Assembly (NCBI GenBank): GCA_031401035.1
Contig: JANNRA010000103.1
Span: 3,519 to 67,518, forward strand
DNA: 64,000 nucleotides
Source of the DNA: JANNRA01 sp031401035
GTDB lineage: Bacteria; Desulfobacterota; Binatia; HRBIN30; CADEER01
Direction: 5' to 3'
In this document: positions 35,029-43,996 of the stretch, one piece after another
Position numbering within the stretch: the stretch's first letter is position 1
How the letters are laid out: every line of letters begins with the position of its first letter
Notes under the pieces: generated by a model
What the model was told of the DNA's origin: nothing
The model's database searches: none
What the model saw: the letters and a program-made list of their open reading frames with translations, nothing else
Position numbers and translations under genes: made by a program

Positions 35029-35184
35029 CACGTCCTGTAAGGTGGAAACCGATGGCACCCCAGCACGCCCTGGTGCGGAACCTCCCCGATCGGCGCTCCC
35101 GCGGAGCGGTCCAAACAGGTATCCTTGCGCGACGGCGGCGCGACCAGCGATGGACTCGCCGCCGGCAGCGGCTATAACTGCGGC

Positions 35185-36450
35185 ATGATTCCGGCTCAGA
35201 CGACCTCGCTCGCCGTCGACGACATCAAGCTCGCCCATCAGCTGTTCTGGGCGATGCCCGCGGGCGAGCGCGAGGGGGCGTTCGCGCTGCTGCGCGCCGA
35301 GCGGCCGGTCTCGTGGCACGAGGAGTTCGAGGTTCCGGGCGTGCCGCAGGGGCCGGGTTTCTGGGCGGTGACGCGCTTCGAGGACGTCTTCACGGTGAGC
35401 CGCAACCCGGACCTGTTCGTCTCCGGCCAGGGCACCAACATCAGCGACCTGCCGATCGAGCTGCTCGAGTTCTTCGGGTCGATGATCAACATGGACGCGC
35501 CGCGCCACACCAAACTGCGTCTGCTCGTCAACAAGGGCTTCACGCCGCGCATGATCGGCCGCGTCGAGGACATGGTCCGGCAGCGGGCGCGCGAGATCGT
35601 CGACCGCGTCGCGCCGCGCGGTGAATGCGACTTCGTCGCCGAGATCGCCGCCGCCCTGCCGCTGGAGATCATCTGCGACATGATCGGCGTGCCGCCGTCC
35701 GACTATCGCCGCATCTACGAACTCACCAATACCATCCTCGGCGTCGGCGATCCCGAGTTCGCGACGACCATTCCGGAGCTCATGAGCGCCGGCATGGAGC
35801 TCTTCGCGTACGCCCAGGCGCTCGGCGGCGAGCGCCTGGCTGCGCCGCGCGACGACATCACCTCGACGCTGATGCACGCCGAGGTCGACGGCCAGCGCCT
35901 CAGCGAGCAGGAGTTCGGCTCGTTCTTCATCCTGCTCGTCGCCGCCGGCAACGAGACGACGCGCAACGCCATCAGCCACGGCATGCGGGCGCTCACCGAC
36001 TGGCCCGATCAACGCCGCCTCTGGCAGGGCGACTTCGAGCGCTACAAGGTCAGCGCGGTGGAGGAGATCGTCCGCTGGGCGACGCCGGTGATCCACTTCC
36101 GGCGCACCGCGACGCGCGACACGGTGCTCGGCGGCCAGGCGATCGCCGCCGGCCAGAAGGTCGTCATGTGGTACAACTCGGCCAACCGCGACGCCGCCAA
36201 GTTCGACGATCCCTACCGCTTCGACATCGCCCGCGAGCCCAACGAGCACGCCGCCTTCGGCGCCGGCGGGCCGCACTTCTGCCTCGGCGCCAATCTCGCC
36301 CGGCGCGAGATCGCGGTGATCTTCGAGGAGATCTTTCGCCGCCTGCCCGATCTGGAGATCAGCGGCCCGCCCGACATGCTGCTGTCCGCCTTCATCCACG
36401 GCATCAAGCGTATGCCGTGCCGCTTCACGCCACAGCGCCCGCAGGCCTGA
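35185..36450 (+). CDS. Cytochrome P450
   Basis: 421-aa soluble P450. I-helix AAGNETTRN, K-helix EEIVRW, and the heme loop FGAGGPHFCLGANLARRE with the Cys ligand. The MWYNSANRD and HFCLGANLAR variants resemble the CYP124/125/142 group that hydroxylates terminal carbons of steroid and isoprenoid side chains; this is a weak inference. ATG 35185. It is the first gene of a two-gene run, 4 bp before malQ, but its function looks unrelated. It is only moderately similar to the P450 at 6623. Confidence 0.92.
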   Translation: MIPAQTTSLAVDDIKLAHQLFWAMPAGEREGAFALLRAERPVSWHEEFEVPGVPQGPGFWAVTRFEDVFTVSRNPDLFVSGQGTNISDLPIELLEFFGSMINMDAPRHTKLRLLVNKGFTPRMIGRVEDMVRQRAREIVDRVAPRGECDFVAEIAAALPLEIICDMIGVPPSDYRRIYELTNTILGVGDPEFATTIPELMSAGMELFAYAQALGGERLAAPRDDITSTLMHAEVDGQRLSEQEFGSFFILLVAAGNETTRNAISHGMRALTDWPDQRRLWQGDFERYKVSAVEEIVRWATPVIHFRRTATRDTVLGGQAIAAGQKVVMWYNSANRDAAKFDDPYRFDIAREPNEHAAFGAGGPHFCLGANLARREIAVIFEEIFRRLPDLEISGPPDMLLSAFIHGIKRMPCRFTPQRPQA

Positions 36451-36454
36451 GGCG

Positions 36455-37942
36455 GTGCGGCTCCCGCGCGCCAGCGGTGTGCTCCTGCACCCGACGTCGC
36501 TGCCCGGTCCCTACGGCATCGGCGACCTCGGCCCGGCGGCGGCGCGCTTCGTCGATTTTCTCGCCGCGGCCCGCCAGCGCTGCTGGCAGGTCCTGCCGCT
36601 CGGGCCGACCAGCTTCGGCGACTCGCCCTACCAGAGCCCCTCGACCTTCGCCGGCAATCCGCTCCTGCTCAGCCTCGAGGCGCTGCGCGACGACGGCTTG
36701 CTCACGGCAGCGGAGCTGACCGCGGCGACCGGCGACCCGGCGCGCGTCGATTACGGCGCCGTCCTCGCCGCGCGCACGCCGCTGCTGCGCGCCGCCGCCG
36801 CGCGCCTGTGCGCCGGCGCGGCGCCCGGGCTGGCAGATGAATGGGCGCGGTTCCGCGCCGCCGAGGCGGACTGGCTGGATGACTACGCCTTGTTCATGGC
36901 GCTCAAGGACGCGCACGGCGGCGCCGCCTGGTCGGCGTGGGAGCCCGATCTCGCCCTGCGTGCACCGGCCGCGCTGGCGCGCTGGCGGGCGCAGCTGGCG
37001 CGCGAGGCCGAGGCGCACGCGGCGCTGCAGTTCCTCTTCTTCCGCCTGTGGGCGGCGCTGCGCGCGCGCGCCGCGCCGCTCGGCATCCGCATCGTCGGCG
37101 ACCTGCCGATCTTCGTCGCCGCCGACAGCGCCGACGTCTGGGCGCACCGCGAACTCTATCAACTCGACGCCGCCGGCGCGCCGCACGCGGTCGCCGGCGT
37201 TCCGCCGGACTACTTCAGCGCCACCGGCCAGCTGTGGGGCAACCCCCTGTACGACTGGGAGGTGCACGCGGCGCAGGGCTTCGCCTGGTGGATCGCCCGC
37301 CTGCGCGCCGCCTTCCGGCGCTACGACGTCGCCCGCATCGATCATTTCATCGGCTTCACCCGCTACTGGGCGGTGCCGGCCGGCGCGACGACGGCGGTGC
37401 ACGGCGCCTGGCGGCCGGGGCCGGGCGCGGCGGTGCTCGACGCCATCCGCGCCGCCCTCGGCGAGCCGGCGATCGTCGCCGAGGACCTCGGCGTGGTGAC
37501 GCCGGAGGTCGACGCGTTGCGCGAGCGCTTCGCGCTGCCGGGCATGAAGGTGCTGCAGTTCGCCTTCGACGGCGACGCGAGCAACCGCTTCCTGCCGCAC
37601 GCGTACGAAGCCAACTGTGTCGTCTACACCGGCACCCACGACAACGACACCACCGCCGGGTGGTACGGCGCCGCTGCCTCGCCGCTGCGCCGCGCCGTGC
37701 GTCGCTACCTCGGCATGGGCCGCGACGGCGCCGTCGTCGAGCGCCTGGTGCGCCTTGCCTTCGCGTCGGTCGCCGACACCGCGATCGTCCCCGTGCAGGA
37801 TCTGCTCGCCCTCGACAGCGGCGCGCGCATGAACCAACCCGGTCGCGCCGAGGGCAACTGGGCCTGGCGTCTGCGCGACGGGCAGCTCGGCACGGCCGAG
37901 CAGGAGCGCCTGGCCGAACTGGCGGAGACCTACGGGCGCTGA
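36455..37942 (+). CDS. malQ: 4-alpha-glucanotransferase (amylomaltase, GH77)
   Basis: 495 aa. Transfers maltodextrin segments between glucans in glycogen or maltose metabolism. N-terminal signature GVLLHPTSLPGPYGIGDLG. The nucleophile Asp lies in ARIDHFIGFTRYW, the acid/base Glu in IVAEDLG, and the stabiliser Asp in YTGTHDNDTT. GTG 36455 follows the P450 stop by 4 bp. With phosphofructokinase, pgi and tkt nearby it forms a loose carbohydrate group. Confidence 0.95.
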   Translation: MRLPRASGVLLHPTSLPGPYGIGDLGPAAARFVDFLAAARQRCWQVLPLGPTSFGDSPYQSPSTFAGNPLLLSLEALRDDGLLTAAELTAATGDPARVDYGAVLAARTPLLRAAAARLCAGAAPGLADEWARFRAAEADWLDDYALFMALKDAHGGAAWSAWEPDLALRAPAALARWRAQLAREAEAHAALQFLFFRLWAALRARAAPLGIRIVGDLPIFVAADSADVWAHRELYQLDAAGAPHAVAGVPPDYFSATGQLWGNPLYDWEVHAAQGFAWWIARLRAAFRRYDVARIDHFIGFTRYWAVPAGATTAVHGAWRPGPGAAVLDAIRAALGEPAIVAEDLGVVTPEVDALRERFALPGMKVLQFAFDGDASNRFLPHAYEANCVVYTGTHDNDTTAGWYGAAASPLRRAVRRYLGMGRDGAVVERLVRLAFASVADTAIVPVQDLLALDSGARMNQPGRAEGNWAWRLRDGQLGTAEQERLAELAETYGR

Positions 37943-37994
37943 GCCGGTGCCACGTGGAGGGCGCGGTTCCGCCGCGCCGCGGTGGATGCGCCAG

Positions 37995-39284
37995 TCACGC
38001 CTGCCCCGTCGACTCGAGCACGCGCTGCCATTCCTCGCCGTGCGGGTCGAGGGTGCGCCGTCCGTGCACCGCGAGCGGAATCGGTACGTGCACGAGTTGC
38101 CCGTTCCAGGAGCCGACCAGCATGTTGGTCCGCCCCGACATGCCGGCATGCACCGCGTGCTGGCCCAGCACCAGGCAGTACTCGGCGTCGAGGGCGTTGG
38201 CCGGCAGACTGCGGATGGCGTAGCTCGGATCGATGTAGCGCAACGTCACGTCGACGCCGCGCGTCGCGAAGTACGCGGCAATGCGCTCGCGCAGCAGCGT
38301 GCCGATGTCCTGCAGTTTGAGGTTTCCCGATGCGTCGCGGCTACCGTCCGTCGCGGCGAAGAGTTCCTGGCCGGCCCCCTCGGCAACGGCGATCACCACG
38401 TGGTGCTTGGCGGCGAGGCGGCGTTCGAGCGCGGCCATCAACCCGCCCGGGCCGTCGAGCGCGAACGGCACCTCGGGCACCAGGCACATGTTCACATCGG
38501 CGCTGGCCAGGGTCGCGTGCGCGGCGATGAAGCCGGCGTGGCGGCCCATCAACTTCACCAGGCCGACGCCGTTCCACGCCGCGCGCGCCTCGACGTGCGC
38601 CGCCGCGAGCACGCTGCAGGCGGCCTCGACGGCGGTGCCGAAGCCGAAGCTACGCGCGGTCCAGGCGAGGTCGTTGTCGATCGTCTTCGGGATGCCGATG
38701 ACGCCGATGGGCAGCCGCCGCCGGGCGATCTCCGCCGCCAGTGCCGCGGCGCCGCGCAGGCCGCCGTCGCCGCCGAGGACAAAGAGCAGGCCGAGGTCGA
38801 GTTCGACCATGTGCTCGAGCATCTCGCCGAGGTCCTGTGGTCCGCGCGAGGTGCCGAGGCGCGTGCCGCCCTGCTTGTGCAACGCTTCGACCACATCGGG
38901 CGTCAGCGTCAACGGCGCGTGCCCGTGCCGCGTCGCCAACCCGGCGTAGCCATAGCGGAAACCGAGGATGCGATGAACGCCGTAGCCGTGCCAGAGGCGC
39001 AGCACGATCGACCGCACGACGTTGTTCAGCCCGGGACAGAGTCCGCCGCAGGTGACGATGCCGCAGCCCAGGGTCGCCGGGTCGTGGAAGATCTTTCGGC
39101 GCGGCCCGGCGCGCTCGAAACTCGGCGGCGTCGCGCCCGGCGTCAGGTCCGCGAGGCGGGTCGAGAGCAGCACGCGCTCGGCGTCATCGACGAAGGGCTC
39201 GGCGCGGTGCAGGCGCGGCGACGGTAGGTCGGCCGTCCCGAGGGTGGCGATGCGCGTTTCGTCTGGAGTCGGCCAAACCGGCAT
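37995..39284 (-). CDS. 6-phosphofructokinase (G/K-type)
   Basis: About 429 aa. Phosphorylates fructose-6-phosphate in glycolysis. CGIVTCGGLCPGLNNVVRS (N-terminal sugar site), LGGDGGLRGAAAL and GIPKTIDNDL are the phosphoryl-donor loops. The Gly/Lys pair (GGDGG and PKTID) places it with the plant/trypanosome-like ATP enzymes rather than the E. coli (Gly/Gly) or PPi (Asp/Lys) classes. The F6P-binding segment is MGRHAGFIAAH. ATG 39284; upstream TTG and GTG codons are possible. It is convergent with malQ. Confidence 0.9.
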   Translation of the reverse strand: MPVWPTPDETRIATLGTADLPSPRLHRAEPFVDDAERVLLSTRLADLTPGATPPSFERAGPRRKIFHDPATLGCGIVTCGGLCPGLNNVVRSIVLRLWHGYGVHRILGFRYGYAGLATRHGHAPLTLTPDVVEALHKQGGTRLGTSRGPQDLGEMLEHMVELDLGLLFVLGGDGGLRGAAALAAEIARRRLPIGVIGIPKTIDNDLAWTARSFGFGTAVEAACSVLAAAHVEARAAWNGVGLVKLMGRHAGFIAAHATLASADVNMCLVPEVPFALDGPGGLMAALERRLAAKHHVVIAVAEGAGQELFAATDGSRDASGNLKLQDIGTLLRERIAAYFATRGVDVTLRYIDPSYAIRSLPANALDAEYCLVLGQHAVHAGMSGRTNMLVGSWNGQLVHVPIPLAVHGRRTLDPHGEEWQRVLESTGQA

Positions 39285-39358
39285 GGGCACCAAGGTAGGT
39301 TAGAGGAGTTAGCCACGCGGGCACAACGAGCGGCGTGGGGCGCAGGGTCAGGGGATCG

Positions 39359-40192
39359 CTACTCCCACTCGATCCCGTCGACGCCCGCGAAGCGGCGCTG
39401 CATCACCGCGATCGCCTCGGGGTTGTCGTCCACCAGCAGGAAGCGCCGGCCGAGCTCCAGTGCGGCGGCGCCGGTGGTGCCGCTGCCGGCGAAGCAGTCG
39501 AGCACCAGGCCGCCCGGCGGCGCCGAGGCCTGGATGGCGCGGCGCACGATGCCGAGCGGCTTCTGCGTTGGGTAGCCGGTCTTCTCGGCGCCGCGCGTCG
39601 GCACGATGGTGTGCCACCAGGTGTCGGTGGGCAGCTTGCCGCGCGCCGCCTTTTGCGCCCCGACCAGACCCGGCGCCATGTACGGGATGCGCGCGATGGC
39701 GTCGCGATCGAAGAGGTGCCGGCCCGGTGCGCGGGCGTACAGCAGGATGGTGTCGTGCTTGGCCGGCCAGCGGTCGCGCGGCCGGCCGCCGTAGTCGTAG
39801 GCCCAGACGATCTCGTTCAGGAAGGCGGCGCGGCCGAAGATCGCGTCGAGCAGCACCTTGACGTAGTGCACCTCGCGCGCGTCGAGGTGGCAGTACAGCG
39901 AGCCGTGCGCGGCGAGCACGCGGTGTACTTCGCACAGGCGCGGCTCGAGGAAAGCCAGATAATCGTCGAAGGCGTCGGCGAAGCGATGCGTGCCGACGAC
40001 GACGCTGGCGTAGCGCTGACCCTGGAAGCCGGTGCGGTCGCCGTCGACGGCGCGCTGCGTGCGCAACTGCGTGTGGCGGCGGGTGCTGCCGGTGTTGAAC
40101 GGCGGGTCGATGTAGACGAGATCGACCGACGCCGCCGGAAGGGCGCGCAGGACGGCGAGGTTGTCGGCGTGGTGGACGACGCCGCGGCGCAT
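39359..40192 (-). CDS. Orphan DNA methyltransferase (N6-adenine/N4-cytosine, beta class)
   Basis: 277 aa. Catalytic motif IV DLVYIDPPFNTG comes first and the AdoMet motif LVLDCFAGSGTTGAAALEL last, i.e. the beta-class order. The target-recognition region lies between (GGRPRDRWPAKHDTILLY, TDTWWHTIVPTRGAEKTGYP). No restriction endonuclease gene is adjacent, so it may be a regulatory or defence-independent methylase. The recognition site cannot be read. ATG 40192 directly abuts the stop of the desaturase (TGAATG), so the two are coupled. Confidence 0.9.
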   Translation of the reverse strand: MRRGVVHHADNLAVLRALPAASVDLVYIDPPFNTGSTRRHTQLRTQRAVDGDRTGFQGQRYASVVVGTHRFADAFDDYLAFLEPRLCEVHRVLAAHGSLYCHLDAREVHYVKVLLDAIFGRAAFLNEIVWAYDYGGRPRDRWPAKHDTILLYARAPGRHLFDRDAIARIPYMAPGLVGAQKAARGKLPTDTWWHTIVPTRGAEKTGYPTQKPLGIVRRAIQASAPPGGLVLDCFAGSGTTGAAALELGRRFLLVDDNPEAIAVMQRRFAGVDGIEWE

Positions 40193-41167
40193 TCAGGCCC
40201 GCGACGCGGCCAGGCGCAGCACAGCGGCGTAGTTCGGGGCCAGACAGCCGGCGTCGAGGGCGCCGCGCGCGCGCAGGATCTGGTGCAGAGCGGGCAGGTT
40301 GTGGTGCGGCACCGTCATCAGGAGATGGTGTTCGAGGTGGAAGTTCACCCGGTTCGGCGCCACCAGCAGCCGCTCCCACCAGCCGGCGAGCGTCGTGCGC
40401 GTGTTGCGCAAGGGGTCGAAGCGATCGGGAACCATGCCGTGCTCGGCGATCGAGCGGATGCGCGTCACCAGGCGGTAGGTGGTCAGCCACGCCACCACCC
40501 AGAGCAGGTACAGCGCCGGCGCGCCGACCAGGGTCAGCACGCCGAGCAGCACGCCGTTGGTGAGCGCCACCGGCGCCAACTTGTGCCAGCCGACGTCGGG
40601 CTGGACGCCCTCGTTCATGCCCAGCGAGCGCTGGTTCGGACGGCCCGACCAGCCGACGTCACGGCGGAACACGGCGCGCGCCTGTTTCCAGCCGGTCTGG
40701 CCAGAGAGATCACGCCATACCTTACGGCGCATGCTGGCGGGCGTGATCGGGAAGGGCGCCGCGAGACCGATGTCGGGATCCTCGTCGGTACCGGTGCGGG
40801 TGTGGTGCACGAGATGATAGGCGCGATACGGCGCCACCTCGGCCCACACCGGATAGGCGGCGAGCCAGTTGCCGACCCAGTCATTGACGCGCCGCTCGGC
40901 GAACAAGGTACGGTGCGCCGCCTCGTGCATGACGATCGCCATGCCGAGCTGGCGGGCGCCGATGACGAACAGGGCGAAGACGATGGTGAGGGGGTTCGGT
41001 CGCCAGGCGACCAGCGCCATGGCGGCGAAGATCAGCAGCCAGTTCGACGCCACCATCCACGCCGAGGCGCGCGCGTCGAGGCGCAGCAGCGCCTTCCGCT
41101 CGTCCGGCGCGAGCACCTCGCGGATCAGCGCCGCGGCGGCCTTGCTGGTGTCGGTGGTGGCGGTCAC
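40193..41167 (-). CDS. Membrane fatty-acid desaturase
   Basis: 324-aa di-iron desaturase. Three His boxes are intact: HEAAHR (~83), HLVHH (~119) and NFHLEHHLLM (~280), with membrane helices around residues 38-75 and 185-225. It introduces a double bond into membrane acyl chains, with electrons from an unseen donor. GTG 41167 is chosen because the conserved region begins soon after; the long upstream frame is noise. It is immediately followed by the DNA methyltransferase. Confidence 0.88.
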   Translation of the reverse strand: MTATTDTSKAAAALIREVLAPDERKALLRLDARASAWMVASNWLLIFAAMALVAWRPNPLTIVFALFVIGARQLGMAIVMHEAAHRTLFAERRVNDWVGNWLAAYPVWAEVAPYRAYHLVHHTRTGTDEDPDIGLAAPFPITPASMRRKVWRDLSGQTGWKQARAVFRRDVGWSGRPNQRSLGMNEGVQPDVGWHKLAPVALTNGVLLGVLTLVGAPALYLLWVVAWLTTYRLVTRIRSIAEHGMVPDRFDPLRNTRTTLAGWWERLLVAPNRVNFHLEHHLLMTVPHHNLPALHQILRARGALDAGCLAPNYAAVLRLAASRA

Positions 41168-41298
41168 CGTTCCATTCCTAGGCCAGCCGCCGGGGGTCCG
41201 GCAACCGGGGCGGCGCCTTCTGGGCGGCGCCGGCGCGCGCGCGCCGGTCAACCAGGTTCGGCGCCGCCGAGCCGCGCCTGATCGACCGCGCGCCGCGC

Positions 41299-41940
41299 TC
41301 ACGACCCGGAGCGCAACAGGCTGAGCGCCTCGGCCCGCAGGCTGGCATTGCGTTCCAGCAGGCCGCGAAAGGCGGTCGTCAGCATGTCCGGCCGGTGCTT
41401 GCCGACGCCACGCATCTTCATGCACATGTGCTCGGCGCGCACGATCACCGCCACGCCGCGGGCGCCGAGGTGCGAGGCGATGGCGTCGGCAATGTCGGCG
41501 GTGAGGCGCTCCTGCAGCTGCGGGCGACGCGCGAAGACGTCCACCGTGCGGGCGATCTTGCTCAGGCCGACGACCCGTCCCTTGTCCGGCAGGTAGGCCA
41601 CCTGCGCGGTGCCGTGGAAGGGCAACAGGTGGTGCTCACAGAGGCTGTGGAACTCGATGTCGCGGACCATGACCAGGTCATCGCCGCTGCTGCGGTGCTC
41701 GAAAACGCGACCGAGGTGCTGGTCCGGTGTCTCGCGCAGGCCGGCGAAGATCTCCCGGTAGGCGCGCGCGACGCGGGCCGGCGTCTCGACCAGACCGTCG
41801 CGGTCGGGATCCTCGCCGACGGCGATGAGGATCTCGCGCACCGCACGCTCGATGCGCGGCAGATCGACGGGCGCAACCTCGCGCGGGGCGGGCGGCATCG
41901 GCAGGGCGGCGATACGACGAGCAGCAATGGGAGGGGCCAT
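41299..41940 (-). CDS. folE: GTP cyclohydrolase I
   Basis: 213 aa. Converts GTP to dihydroneopterin triphosphate (folate/pterin synthesis). Zinc and catalytic motifs: FHSLCEHHLLPFHG, KIARTVDVFARRPQLQERL and AEHMCMKMRGVGKH. The N-terminal ~25 residues are a nonconserved Pro/Ala stretch. ATG 41940 follows CAGGAGA. It is divergent from a CarH/LitR-like regulator; folE is a recurrent target of such light regulators in other bacteria. Confidence 0.95.
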   Translation of the reverse strand: MAPPIAARRIAALPMPPAPREVAPVDLPRIERAVREILIAVGEDPDRDGLVETPARVARAYREIFAGLRETPDQHLGRVFEHRSSGDDLVMVRDIEFHSLCEHHLLPFHGTAQVAYLPDKGRVVGLSKIARTVDVFARRPQLQERLTADIADAIASHLGARGVAVIVRAEHMCMKMRGVGKHRPDMLTTAFRGLLERNASLRAEALSLLRSGS

Positions 41941-41990
41941 GCAGTCTCCTGTGGGTCGGCTGGGGATGAACAAGAAAGAATCGGTCAAAT

Positions 41991-42091
41991 CGTTCATATT
42001 GTCCACGTGTGACACTGTCAATAGGCCAGTGAAATCAGGCGCAATTCGAAAGCTAACCGGTTGCACAAGGCGACCAAAACGTTCAAATAGT
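41991..42091. promoter_or_regulatory. Direct repeat in the folE / MerR-type regulator intergenic region
   Basis: CGTTCATATTGT (41991-42002) and CGTTCAAATAGT (42080-42091) are identical at 10 of 12 positions and bracket an AT-richer patch. They may be regulator half-sites or -35/-10 regions; the second one touches the regulator's start codon. A similar CGTTCAGATT lies at 24398-24407 upstream of the photolyase operon. Confidence 0.35.
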
Positions 42092-42094
42092 GTT

Positions 42095-42961
42095 GTGGAA
42101 GAGTTCTTGAGCCCGCGTGATCTGGCCGCGGCGATCGGCGTGTCCGAGTCGTCGCTCAAGCGCTGGGTCGATGGCGGACTGCTGGAGGCGTCGCGCACCG
42201 TCGGCGGGCACCGGCGCATCGCGCTCACCGAAGCGGTGCGCTTCATCCGCAAGAACGGCACGCCGGTGCTGCGGCCGGAGTTGCTCGGGCTGGCCGGGCT
42301 GCAACTCGAGCGGCGCGGCGACCGGGGTACGGACCTCGCCGAGGCCCTGCACGAGGCGCTGGTCGCCGACGATCGCATCCTGGCGCGCAGCCTGATCCTT
42401 TCGGCCTTCTTCGCCGGCGAGCCGCTGGCGGCGCTGTGCGACGGTCCGATCCGCTCGGCGCTGAACCGCATCGGCGAGCTCTGGCAGCACAACGATGCCG
42501 GCATCATGGTCGAGCACCGCGCCGTCGACATCATCGTCCAGACGCTCAACATGGCGCGCGGACTGCTCGCCCCGGTGCCGGTGGCGGCGCCGGCCGCCGT
42601 CGGGGGTACGCCGTCGGGCGATCCGTATCTGCTGCCGTCGCTGATGGTCGCCGCGGTGCTGGCCGACGCCGGCTATCGCGACGTCAACCTCGGTCCCGAC
42701 GTCCCGGCGCGTACGCTGCGCGCCGCGGTGGTGCGCTACCAGCCGCGCATCGTCTGGCTCGCCGTCAGCACGCCGATCGCCGCGGAGACGCTGCGGCGCG
42801 AATGCGCCACCGTTGCCGGCAGCCTCGGCGCCGCCGGCGCCGCGCTCATCGTCGGCGGCCGCGGCGTCGACGCGGCCGCGTTGGCACAGCTGCCGCGCGT
42901 GCACGTCCTCGAGTCGATGGCCGAGATGGGCGCCTTCGCCCGCGGCCTGCGCGCCGCCTGA
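42095..42961 (+). CDS. MerR-type regulator with CarH/LitR-like B12-binding fold
   Basis: 288 aa. Residues 1-70 are a MerR-type helix-turn-helix (LSPRDLAAAIGVSESSLKRW, TVGGHRRIALTEAVRF). Then comes a four-helix capping domain with Trp-x9-Glu-His in ELWQHNDAGIMVEHRAV, the CarH adenosylcobalamin-cap motif, and a Rossmann-like cobalamin domain (VAAVLADAGYRDVNLGPDVP). The E/DxHxxG motif carrying the lower cobalt ligand reads SGDPYLLPS (His replaced by Tyr). It may bind B12 base-off, differently, or not at all. GTG 42095 is the best family start; an ATG at 41967 exists upstream. Confidence 0.85.
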   Translation: MEEFLSPRDLAAAIGVSESSLKRWVDGGLLEASRTVGGHRRIALTEAVRFIRKNGTPVLRPELLGLAGLQLERRGDRGTDLAEALHEALVADDRILARSLILSAFFAGEPLAALCDGPIRSALNRIGELWQHNDAGIMVEHRAVDIIVQTLNMARGLLAPVPVAAPAAVGGTPSGDPYLLPSLMVAAVLADAGYRDVNLGPDVPARTLRAAVVRYQPRIVWLAVSTPIAAETLRRECATVAGSLGAAGAALIVGGRGVDAAALAQLPRVHVLESMAEMGAFARGLRAA

Positions 42962-43046
42962 TCGGCGCCCTCCATGACGCACGGCGTCATGGATGCTTCA
43001 CGGCGCCATCACCGCCCGGTCATGCGCCGCCCGCTACGCTGTCGGC

Positions 43047-43280
43047 ATGGAAACCCTTTTCGCGATGCCCTTCGTCCCCCTGCCGCTGCCGGCCGGGCTG
43101 CCGCCGTCGATCGTCCTGCCGCTGGGCGATGCCGCCGGCCTCGCCGTGATGCTGCTCGTCGCGCTACTCGGCTGCGTGGCGGCGCTGGTCGCGCAGACGC
43201 GGCGCCGTGATTCGGCGCGCCGCGCCATGCCGGGCGCGACGCCGCGGAGGCTGCCGGGCACCGCGCCGGCGCAGGCCTAG
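43047..43280 (+). CDS. Small single-pass membrane protein, unknown
   Basis: 77 aa: a Pro/Leu-rich N-terminus, one clear transmembrane helix (AAGLAVMLLVALLGCVAALV, ~32-51), then a basic cytoplasmic tail (TRRRDSARRAMPG). ATG 43047 lacks a strong ribosome site; the frame is open a further 54 bases upstream. No family recognised. Existence as a gene is moderately likely because codon use is consistent. Confidence 0.5.
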   Translation: METLFAMPFVPLPLPAGLPPSIVLPLGDAAGLAVMLLVALLGCVAALVAQTRRRDSARRAMPGATPRRLPGTAPAQA

Positions 43281-43289
43281 CGGAAGAGG

Positions 43290-43937
43290 TTACGGCAGCG
43301 CACCCGTCGGGCAGCTGACGCCGGTACCGCCGAGGCCACAGTAGCCGCCGGGATTCTTCGCCAGGTACTGCTGGTGGTACTCCTCGGCGTAGTAGAACGT
43401 CGGCGCCGGCAGGATCTCGCTGGTGATCGGTCCGAAGCCGGCGGCGCTCAGGCGCTCCTGGAACGCCGCGCGCGCGGCGACTGCGGCGGCATGCTGGGCG
43501 TCGCCGTAGGTGTAGATGCCGGAGCGGTACTGCGTGCCGGCGTCGTTGCCCTGGCGCATGCCCTGGGTCGGGTCGTGGCGCTCCCAGAACAGCCGCAGCA
43601 GTGTCGTATAGGGCACCGCGGCAGGGTCGAAGACGACGCGTACGACCTCGTTGTGGCCGGTCTGGCCGCTGCACACCTCGCGATAGGTCGGGTTCGGGGT
43701 GAGGCCGGCGGCGTAGCCGACCGCGGTGCTGTAGACGCCGGGCTGTTGCCAGAAGATGCGCTCGGCGCCCCAGAAGCAACCCATGCCGAAGAGCGCCAGC
43801 GCGTGACCGTCGGGGAACGGCGGCACGATGCGGTTGCCGCTGACGGCGTGCCGCTCCGGCACCGGCACGGCCTCGGCGCGGCCAGGCAGGGCCTCGTCAG
43901 CCGTCGGCAACCGCAGCTTGTCCGCGCGCCAGAACAT
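43290..43937 (-). CDS. msrA: Peptide-methionine (S)-S-oxide reductase
   Basis: 215 aa. Repairs oxidised methionine. The nucleophilic Cys is in FGMGCFWGAERIFW (~52), with YAAGLTPNPTYREVCSGQTGHNEVV and WERHDPTQGMRQGNDAGTQYRS as further family blocks. Resolving Cys candidates lie near the C-terminus (GYCGLGGTGVSC). ATG 43937 gives the usual MFWRADKLRLP opening; ATG 43949 is 4 codons earlier. It is convergent with the small membrane-protein gene and divergent from the PLP enzyme. Confidence 0.95.
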   Translation of the reverse strand: MFWRADKLRLPTADEALPGRAEAVPVPERHAVSGNRIVPPFPDGHALALFGMGCFWGAERIFWQQPGVYSTAVGYAAGLTPNPTYREVCSGQTGHNEVVRVVFDPAAVPYTTLLRLFWERHDPTQGMRQGNDAGTQYRSGIYTYGDAQHAAAVAARAAFQERLSAAGFGPITSEILPAPTFYYAEEYHQQYLAKNPGGYCGLGGTGVSCPTGALP

Positions 43938-43996
43938 GCCACGCACCATACCACATCCGCTGCCCCTGGAACCGTGCCCGTGCTATCGCCGACGCC

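Noticed and set aside
35185..35300. Possible relation of the 16.9-kb P450 fragment to the 35-kb P450 as a partial duplicate
   Set aside because: Their N-termini share no recognisable stretch beyond generic P450 pattern, so duplication is not supported.
39359..40192. Restriction-modification system
   Set aside because: Only the methyltransferase is present; neighbours are a desaturase and phosphofructokinase with no endonuclease motif, so it is an orphan enzyme.
39335..41281. 648-codon plus-strand frame over the methyltransferase and desaturase
   Set aside because: Opposite two well-supported genes whose catalytic motifs are intact; the translation is Arg/Gly-rich and recognises nothing.
41825..42094. 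N-terminal extension of the MerR-type regulator beginning MNKKESVKSF
   Set aside because: It would consume the whole divergent folE promoter and the direct repeat; the helix-turn-helix begins right after GTG 42095, although the ATG at 41967 cannot be excluded.
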